The notes beneath the pieces were generated by a model, which worked only from the letters and a program-made list of their open reading frames with translations, did not search any database and was not told the DNA's origin. A DNA stretch of 64,000 nt from Tanypteryx hageni. Its lineage: Eukaryota > Arthropoda > Insecta > Odonata > Petaluridae. A program made the translations under genes and the position numbers. Location: the NCBI GenBank assembly GCA_028673005.1, contig CM054116.1, positions 25,955,840 to 26,019,839 of the forward strand. Direction: 5' to 3'. Below are positions 56,581 to 64,000 of this stretch, in pieces. Within the stretch, counting starts at the first letter, position 1. Each line of letters starts with the position of its first letter.

Positions 56581-57573
56581 TAAGTAAAATAAAAAATAAA
56601 TTTTCAAAATATAAACTTTTAAAATGTGCTAAAAAATAATATAAATGTTTATGTACACCTCAACAAATCGATAGTTTAATTTATCTCCAAAATTTGTAAT
56701 CAGGGAGGGCTCTTTTAGCAACTTTAAAGGATTTCGGTTCTGGTTCGTGTTTGCAGAGAATTTTTGTGATGCTCAACAATGGTAATGAGAGAATCTTACT
56801 GCGCCATAATAAACTTTTCTACAAACATTAACCATAACTGAAATCCTTTATGGTTGTTTAAAGGTCCCTCCTTGATTACTAATTTTGTAGATAAACTATC
56901 GATTTCTTGAGGAGTACACATAAATCTAGAATCATGTTAAAACGCTGGGACCACATTGGAGACCGACCGCTGCTCAGACCTCACGACCGTAATTAACTCA
57001 GATTAGCCGTTCGAAACTCGAGGATTCGTCCCAAAACCGAGCTCAGATACCTTGGTTGGGTTGGGTTGGTAGCAGCACATACTTGGTGGCCAATTATATT
57101 AAGAGAATGGGCCAGAATTTTTACTACGACTAGTCTTTAATTAATTCCGTCCCAGAAACTCTTAAAAAGTTGGTATTCCTGGGCGTAAAGATTACATGTG
57201 AGCGTGAATATCCTATTATTTATCGTAGAATTACGTTTAAAAGATGCTCTTAATCGGCGCATTTACCCGAGTTCGATGACCGAGTCACTTTCTCACTAAT
57301 TTAACAATATAATAAAGTTTAAATTTTATTGCAAATTATTTGGTCAGCTAGATATCCCCTGCTGCGAAGGGGCAGGTATGTGAGCTCGGTTTCGAGACGA
57401 ATCCTCGAGTTTCGAACGGCTAATCCGAGTTAATGATGGTCGTGAGGTCTGAGCAGCTGGCAGTTTTCAATGTGGTTCCAGCGTTTTAACATGAGCCTAA
57501 ATTTATTTTAGGCTTTTTAGTGCATTTGGAAGGTTTATATTTAAATTTTATTTTTTAATTTTATTTATTTTAG
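56581..57573. mobile_element. Foldback element with interrupted left arm
   Basis: Two long inverted arms surround a centre of about 325 bp. The inner parts are 56933-57050 and 57376-57493 (118 bp, CATGTTAAAACGCTGG at their outer edge, CGAGCTC near their inner edge). The outer parts are 56581-56650 and 57502-57573. On the right the two parts are contiguous; on the left they are separated by the 269-bp palindromic element at 56652-56920. No coding sequence is present. Confidence 0.85.
56652..56920. mobile_element. Palindromic MITE inserted in the foldback arm
   Basis: Near-complete palindrome of 269 bp. The left arm TGTACACCTCAACAAATCGA then TAGTTTA pairs with the right-end ACTATCGATTTCTTGAGGAG then TACACA. 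Pairing continues inward (CAGGGAGGG with CCCTCCTTG; AAAGGATTTCGGTTCTGGTT with its inverted relative). It interrupts an arm that is continuous on the other side, so it inserted after the foldback element formed. Confidence 0.85.
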
Positions 57574-60005
57574 ATATTAAAACATAAATATTTAATGATA
57601 GTTTATAGACTGATTTTCGAAGGATAAATAGCTTAATGAAATGGTTGTATCTGTGTGTGTGTCCGTCCCCTTCTAACAGGTTTGCAACAATGGACCGCTC
57701 TTGATTAAACTCAATAAGACCATCCTCACGGCTATATTTTATCGGGCGAAGATTGAAGTTTTGTATTCGATTCTCTCTAGTTATTTACTTAGGGAATCTC
57801 AAATCCATTGTGCAGAGATTTTTTTCTTCGGTGCTTTCGTTTGTTCTGTTCTGCGGAAAATAGAATGTAAATTCTAATTTTTATTACAGATTTTTTACAA
57901 ACGCTCGTATTTACATGAATTATTAGTAAACGATAGTGTTTTTGGCCTTTTAAATCGAATTTTATTGGAATGTTGCCATGAAGTAAATTATTGCCGAACT
58001 CGGTTTGAGAATAGAGCGCAAAAATGGATAATTTTCTATTCGAATACCCTTCAATTAAGGTCTGTTGATCCAAGTGAATGCATAGTACCTAATGAAGAAA
58101 AATTATGAAGTGAAAAGAAAGAAGAAAAGTCACTGCAATTGCAAATTTGAAACGTACTTCGATTATTTTACTGCAGGTATTATTTCAAATAAAATAATAA
58201 AAAATAAAATGTATAATAAAATTTAAAATAAATATGCTACTTTGGGAAACCAGTCTGTAATCATCCTGGCCTGGACTTCTTGCTTGAAAATGTAATAAAT
58301 ATGCGAGAAGTATTATAATGCTCTTAGCATTTTAACATGAATTTTAAATGACGGTACATCATTTTTTCAACAAATTATATTTTCGAAACGGAATCAAAGA
58401 AAAATTCTTTCCGTGCTTGAAATTTTCATCTAATATCGCTACTTTTACTTTAGCTGTGAAGTTCCATTTCTCTCAAGTATAACTCAGGAGAAACTTTTGG
58501 ACAAACTTGGTGGGTTTATAGTCATGGCGATAATTGCCTGTTGGTGATGAAAACCCCTTTATTTACACATTGCACAAGTTTCGTTTTGGTATTTTTTAAC
58601 GAATTTGGAATCTTAGAGCCTATTTTGTTTATCTGCCCAGTGAAACGTGTTGATAAAATAAAATTTATTAGGCGCTTGAATGAAAATCTATCGACGGTGC
58701 TTTTAATAAATACATGTGGGAAAGAATATGAATCCAAATGTCTTATTCGCGCGTTGATTTGAAGGATTAACAGGCACTTTTAGACAAACGTATCTTCTTA
58801 CGTCTTTTATAACACTAGAACAGTGACAAGGCTAACTTTATTATATAGATTCCCGATTAAATCCACAATTTCACCGGTCAATCCGTCTTTACGGAAAGGT
58901 TGCTATGGCTCATTGCTATTTTTTGTGAACAATAAGGTCTATAAGAATCTGGTAGAATGTTTGCATGAAGACCAGATTCCAAGAGGTTATTGATATCATA
59001 GGTGGATGAAAATATTTTTAAGCTCGTTTATTTTAACAATTTTGCTTACAAAGAAAATGGACATTAAATTTTATTATGGATGACTTGTTATTATAAACAG
59101 ATCCAAATGGTTAATTTATGAAGTCAGTCTCTATATAATGGTTGAAAATAATATGTAATGGTATTACTTAAATTGGTGCAATATCTCCTTGGTGATGCAC
59201 GTGCTTAAAACATAAAAATAAATCATTTGACAAACGAGTATAATCTTAAAGACTCCGTGTGAGGTCGAGTATTGAAATAAAGCCGAAACCCCATTAGAGT
59301 GAGAACTAAGAGCGCGTAATACTCCAACTTACAGTTAAGTACATTCACAAATTCGCTTTTTAAATCTTTATATGAATTTTGCTAAAATTCGGTTAAAATA
59401 TATTCATTCATCTATAAAAAATGAAAAACTTTCATTTTCGTAAAAAACTTCTTAATCTTCATGAGACAATTCATATTTCCATCTTTATTAGTGTATATAG
59501 CGAAATTTACTTTACACCAGTAAATTAATACACTAGCTAGCTTTTTCAAAGTTGAAATACCCTCATAATGTAATGGGTGTATTTACACAGAAATTTTAGT
59601 TTATATCATGCAGTTTTATTTATTAAAGAAGAGATTCACCTACAAAAGTACTTCGAAAGCTTATAATGAGTTGTCAGTTTTATTTTTGAGCACTTTGTAG
59701 AGGTTAGGGAAAAAATTATAATCGGATGACATAAGTACTTCGTTTTTAGGCCATTTCAGAATGCAGGTTAATGACGCTAAGAAATTGAACACCTTCAAAG
59801 TGGTAATCGCAATGATTAAGACGTTGACGAAGGCTAATGCTCCGTTTTTCATCAACATTCCTTTCATAGGAAACTCTACAAAAATATTTAAAATCTAACT
59901 ATTTTGCGATTCACAAAATCGAAAGCGCCGTTTTAACGTCCAGAGTAGAAGGCTCGTCAGAAGGAGTCTGTAATAGACTCAGATTAAGAATTCAGAAAAC
60001 GGAAG
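57574..60005. other. AT-rich noncoding DNA
   Basis: About 2.4 kb without recognised gene, RNA or repeat, apart from a short GTGTGTGTGT run at 57652-57662. Confidence 0.55.
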
Positions 60006-60009
60006 AGGT

Positions 60010-60330
60010 TGAGGAGTGAGGGTGGATGCGTGCGTGCGACCGTGTGTGGGTTTGCGCGCGTGAGATTTCAACAGAGAGAAAGGGAGAAGTAGTTGGAAAA
60101 AGTGTGCGTGGGAAGATATGCGGTTGAAAAAAGAAAAGGAGAGAGGAGAGAGAGATGAGGAGGTATTGGCATTGGAAAGACAAGGAAGGAGTGAAGGAGA
60201 GGAGTAGGCGAGGAAGGAAGAGGGAGGGAAGAGGGTGTAGGAGGCGAGGGATGAACGAGAGGAAAGGGAATCGGAAAAGGAGGAGAGAGAGGAAGGGAGA
60301 AAAGGGAGGAGGAGGAGATAGGATGGTCCC
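60010..60330 (+). repeat. Purine-rich tract
   Basis: GGAAGG/GAGAGG-rich sequence preceded by a GTGCGTGCG-type run (60026-60062). Confidence 0.8.
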
Positions 60331-60389
60331 GACTGAAATGTCTCCCTTGCTCGCAGGCCGACCTTCTAGACTCATCACAAATTAAAATG

Positions 60390-60560
60390 CCTCACCGCTC
60401 GCGCCCTCCCTTTCTACCTCTTTCTTCCTCCCTCACCCTCAAATCCTTCCCTCCCACTCCTTCCTATTAACCCTCTCCACCCTCCCTCCATCCCGCTCTC
60501 CCTCTTCCGCTCCCTCTCTCTTTCTCACACCCTTTCCCCCTTTAAATCCCCATCCCCGCA
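60390..60560 (+). repeat. Polypyrimidine tract
   Basis: CCCTCC/CTCTCC-rich run on the + strand. Confidence 0.8.
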
Positions 60561-60935
60561 ACCTCATAACCTTCGCGGCGTTAATGCGACTGGATAATTT
60601 AGCGCGGTCCGGGGCTCCCGAGAGGGGCCTGGATGGGGCCGGGGACGGAGGCGGGAAAGGGGTTGGTTCGGGAGCGGAGGGCTGCGGAATGGATAACTGG
60701 TGTTCAGGGACCCTCTCTAGGGGTGCCATTACTCAGGAAGCAGGAGGGGGAGGAGTGGGAAAGGACGGGGCTTTCGGCGCGAGAGAATAGGGGTGCGGGG
60801 GTTGATAGAGGCTGAGGATGAGTGGGTGGGGGAGGGCAGGGAGGGGGCGTGATAGATGGAGGCTCGGATCGTAGGGGAGCAACTGTGGGGAGGAGGCGGA
60901 GATGGCTTTTCACGCCCCCACAACAACATCACCTC
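60561..60935. other. GC-rich, partly CpG-rich core between tracts
   Basis: 60565-60700 is CpG-containing unique DNA (GCGCGGTCCGGGGCTCCCGA). 60735-60895 becomes G-rich. No exon recognised. The arrangement purine tract, pyrimidine tract, CpG core, pyrimidine tract resembles 7556-8345. Confidence 0.4.
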
Positions 60936-61030
60936 CTCTGACTCCTCCTCATCCCTCCCTACGTCCTTCCTTTTCTCTCCCTTCCTCCCCACCTCTCTCT
61001 CTCTCTCTCTCCATCCTTCCCTCCACTCCT
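60936..61030 (+). repeat. Polypyrimidine tract with (CT)n
   Basis: CT-rich run including CTCTCTCTCTCTCTC at about 60992-61009. Confidence 0.85.
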
Positions 61031-62976
61031 TTTATCTAGCAAGGCAGTCAGTGGTAGCTTAGCGATGCAGCTGGGATGGATAGTGCCTTCGACGAAATTA
61101 AGTTTGGCTTAAGTAAGTGAGAATCGACGATGAAAAAGTACCATTTCGAGTTCTTCCCAATTAAAGACTCGTTCACAACTTCCTCGAGAAATAATCGTAT
61201 CTGATCAGAGTTTTACTACACTGTGGTTGATTAAATATTTTACAGAAACAAATTTTAAAAGTGCCACAAATATTCTTTTAATTGATGAAGGCCCTCAGAA
61301 AATCAGTGTTGAATACTTTAATATTTGAAATCTAAGACGAGCTTTTTGAAAGGAGAAATTTATTAAGTACATACATATATATCTCTGTTAATTTATTCTT
61401 CAATCATTATTGGTATTAAATTAACTTGTTAATTAAAAACTCATAGAAAATGTTCGTCTAAAATTAAGGAAAACTTTATTTGGAATATGAAATTATATAA
61501 ACAAATGACATACATCACTTTTGTTTTCTCAAGGGATCGTAATCTCGATTCCAAGGACGAGTTTAACAACACAAGGCTCATGGGCGTGATTTTCAACCTC
61601 CCTGTGGTTTTTCACAACTTTTTTCTATCACTAGGAGCTCTCCCTTATATTCTATCAGGAACTTCCGCCTCCATCCCGACTATAAGCATAACTCCTATGT
61701 TTTGATGAAAATATTGGTTTTAAAATATTCATTCGTAGCTCTCGAACCTAAGACTACGTGCAAAATCACTCGCAGTAAATTACTTGAAATCTAGGGAACC
61801 GTGGCGAAATAATTTTCGAAACCGATTATATAACAAAACCAACTTGCTGATGAATTGGACCCGAATTTTTTTTAATCAAATAAAGGAGTTGAATCTTCTG
61901 AATTGCTTTTTTCTGAACTCCACCCTTTCTCGATCGCAAATTAATGTAAACTAATTCCTTCTAACCGAATTTAAACTTTTCTATAATTCCTCTTTCACTC
62001 TCTTAATGTAAGCATTAAGACAATTTGAGTTCATTAAACCCTACAATCAACAAATATGCCCTTCATTAAAAACTACAAGAAAAATTTAAACAAGGAAATC
62101 GTTATTTTAAAATTGACCATTTTTAAGAAACGGCAATTTAGGATATGGTGAGTTAGCAAGTGTAATCAATCACTCGTACATTGTCGTCTATATAAAGAAT
62201 ATACATGGTCGAAGCCGTCTTAAATGGAGTGAGTCCCGTCTCAGAATCTAAAACGAATAATCAGGTGGAAAAATAGTTATTGGCGCAAGTGTAGTTTTCT
62301 TTCTAAGAAAGCTTGGTCGGTGTCAAGGGTATTTAACTGCTACCCACTTATTCGACGCGGAACGCTGAATCAATAGATTTTTGATTCTTGATTTACAAAA
62401 GTTAAGATCAAGAATTTTAAGATTATTCATCGAAAGACGTGTAGTGAACACGACATCTCAGCCAAAGTGCGGAAGAGTAAATGAAAGAAAATAATTGGTT
62501 GCTTCCTTTTATTAATATTTAATGTTCTTTATAATTTGCCGGAGAGATCATTCGCACATAAATTGACCTGTTACGGCAGGTCTCGTTATTAATGAATGGT
62601 CAGGTGAATGATGGTGCTTTGGTATTTACAAGTGTTACAAATAACATCTGTCCCTTTTAATTTAACTCAAATATCTGTAAACGTCTTTTTGATTTCTTGT
62701 TGAAGTCTAATTTTCCAAAATCTTCTAGATTGGCTGTATTTAACCGAGGGCATGCCACCAGAGGTACGTGAATTGTATGTAAGGGGCACGCGAAAATATT
62801 ATCATATCTTATTTTCCCTTAATGCGTGATATCGGATAAAGAAGTTATAAATACAAATAGCCTCATAAAACTTCATAGAAAAGTATTTTCTGGTAAAAGG
62901 ATAATAAATTAAACATATTATTTAATTATTTAATAAATAATAATGTAACATAGTGTTACAACAACCAAATGGACAA
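61031..62976. other. AT-rich noncoding DNA
   Basis: About 1.9 kb with no recognised gene or repeat. Confidence 0.55.
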
Positions 62977-63055
62977 AGCGAAACCAGCAGAGAAGCCTGA
63001 AGGGGCTAAGAAGCATTGCTGCACCTTATTTTGTTACAAAAACTATTTTTGGAAT

Positions 63056-63103
<48 letters not shown>

Positions 63104-63117
63104 ATATATATATACAT

Positions 63118-63162
<45 letters not shown>

Positions 63163-63179
63163 TATCTGCTGGTTTCGCT
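62977..63179. repeat. (CA)n(TA)n microsatellite bracketed by a 15-bp inverted repeat
   Basis: A CA run followed by interrupted TA/CATA runs spans 63055-63172. AGCGAAACCAGCAGA (62977-62991) and its exact complement (63165-63179) lie on either side, so the array sits inside a 203-bp hairpin-capable unit, perhaps a MITE whose interior became a microsatellite. Confidence 0.85.
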
Positions 63180-64000
63180 TCTATCTTACGGACTCCGGAT
63201 TTTACGGACAGCGTCCGGCAAACCGGGTTTTCTTCGGTCGATTTTCTCTACTAGGAAGTAATCGTTCTAGTCGGTTATTTTCTGTGCTTTTGACATTGTT
63301 TTAATGGACAATTTTTCCTAAGATTCTTGAAAAAATTTTTTACTCTGCACAACTTTTATTGGAAAGGAAATTGTAACGAAAATGAATTATCGATCTCACC
63401 TTACGGTTGAGAGATAATTGACGGTCAAGATGGCGCTTCAGAATCAACAATCGGCGAATTGCCTCCGAAGGCGGCTGCCTTGTATCATCTGGTTTACTCG
63501 ACCATTTTATTGCTAAAGTGATTATCTCCATCATCGAATTGAATTCAATTTTGTGTGACATGTTACTTGTTTGGAAAATCAATCGAAATGACTTTCTAAA
63601 ATGTATTTATCAAATAGATAAAGATTTTCGCACTTGAAAGAAAGCGTACAGTACATCGTTGTTTTTCATAACATATTTTAGTAACTTATATGAACATGAG
63701 CTTTTCGCCTCGATCTTCCTCCATTCATTCCGTAGAATCGAGGGTTGAGTGCATATCTATTTTTAAATATTTGAAATATAATTATAATATTAATTATTAA
63801 AAAACACTCCCTTGAATCTTTCCAAAAGTATATTTAGGTATTTAGTGTCGTAATGGACTAAATAGAAATATATCGCGCTGCTTTCCAGTTATACAGATTT
63901 TCAAACATTTATTGTTTATTTTAACACAAGTGATGTTCATATCATAAATATATATCAAAGCAAGTTTAAAATATGCAACGGGCTACGAGATTATAAAAAA
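63180..64000. other. AT-rich noncoding DNA
   Basis: Nothing recognised. The frame at 63340-63582 (minus) has no known motif. Confidence 0.5.

Noticed and set aside
57466..57485. GTGGTTCCAGCG as a possible start of the missing otp exon (WFQ)
   Set aside because: The codons after TGGTTCCAG do not encode NRRAKW and the site lies inside a foldback arm.
62969..63304. 111-aa frame with IYIYI repeats
   Set aside because: Translation of the TA microsatellite.
1..64000. CRISPR arrays, rRNA, operons or bacterial promoters
   Set aside because: No regularly spaced short direct repeats, no rRNA segments, and the gene architecture is eukaryotic.

Overview
The window looks like animal, most probably arthropod (insect), nuclear DNA from a large, repeat-rich genome. 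It is AT-rich overall, has almost no coding sequence, and is filled with decayed transposons, tRNA-derived SINEs, MITEs and long purine/pyrimidine tracts. No bacterial-style operons, CRISPR arrays or functional RNA genes were seen. The species cannot be named from the sequence; the arthropod assignment rests on the homeodomain variant and the mix of repeats.

The only convincing host gene piece is one internal exon on the + strand at 14177-14604. It encodes a glycine-rich linker followed by residues 1-46 of a paired-class homeodomain that matches Orthopedia (Otp). It has a canonical acceptor and donor, and the donor falls at the classic codon 46/47 intron position of paired-class homeobox genes. 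The exon with the WFQNRR recognition-helix half was not found in the remaining 49 kb, so the window reads as one otp exon plus parts of two large introns (or intron and upstream flank). Two hAT-type MITEs sit 89 bp upstream and 126 bp downstream of it.

Layout. 1-14 kb: AT-rich DNA, purine/pyrimidine tracts (3.2, 5.1, 7.6-8.3 and 10.9-11.3 kb), a CpG-rich block at 5.44-5.96 kb, hAT MITEs (8.7 and 13.8 kb) and a hammerhead-ribozyme-like motif inside a 31-bp inverted repeat (12.64-12.76 kb). 14-21 kb: the otp exon, a MITE, a two-unit tandem repeat (15.4-17.2 kb) and a 5'-truncated non-LTR retrotransposon with a recognisable reverse transcriptase (18.2-20.3 kb). 21-36 kb: AT-rich DNA, polypyrimidine and G-rich minisatellites (23, 26.5 and 34.8 kb), CpG-rich islets and SINE/MITE fragments. 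35.8-37.2 kb: a hAT element with a transposase C-terminal remnant. 38.7-42.7 kb: a complete but inactivated pogo/Tigger-like transposon (39.59-42.30 kb) lying between two inverted copies of a tRNA-related repeat. 43-45 kb: diverged tandem repeats. 47-54.4 kb: three more TIR elements and a second, heavily decayed LINE. 55.6 kb: a clear tRNA-derived SINE. 56.6-57.6 kb: a foldback element whose left arm is interrupted by a second palindromic element. 60-61 kb: purine/pyrimidine tracts around a CpG-rich core. 63 kb: a long CA/TA microsatellite bracketed by a 15-bp inverted repeat.

Apart from otp nothing here forms a functional pathway; the rest is intronic or intergenic DNA and transposon history. 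CpG-rich islets are candidates for regulatory elements of otp, but that is inference.
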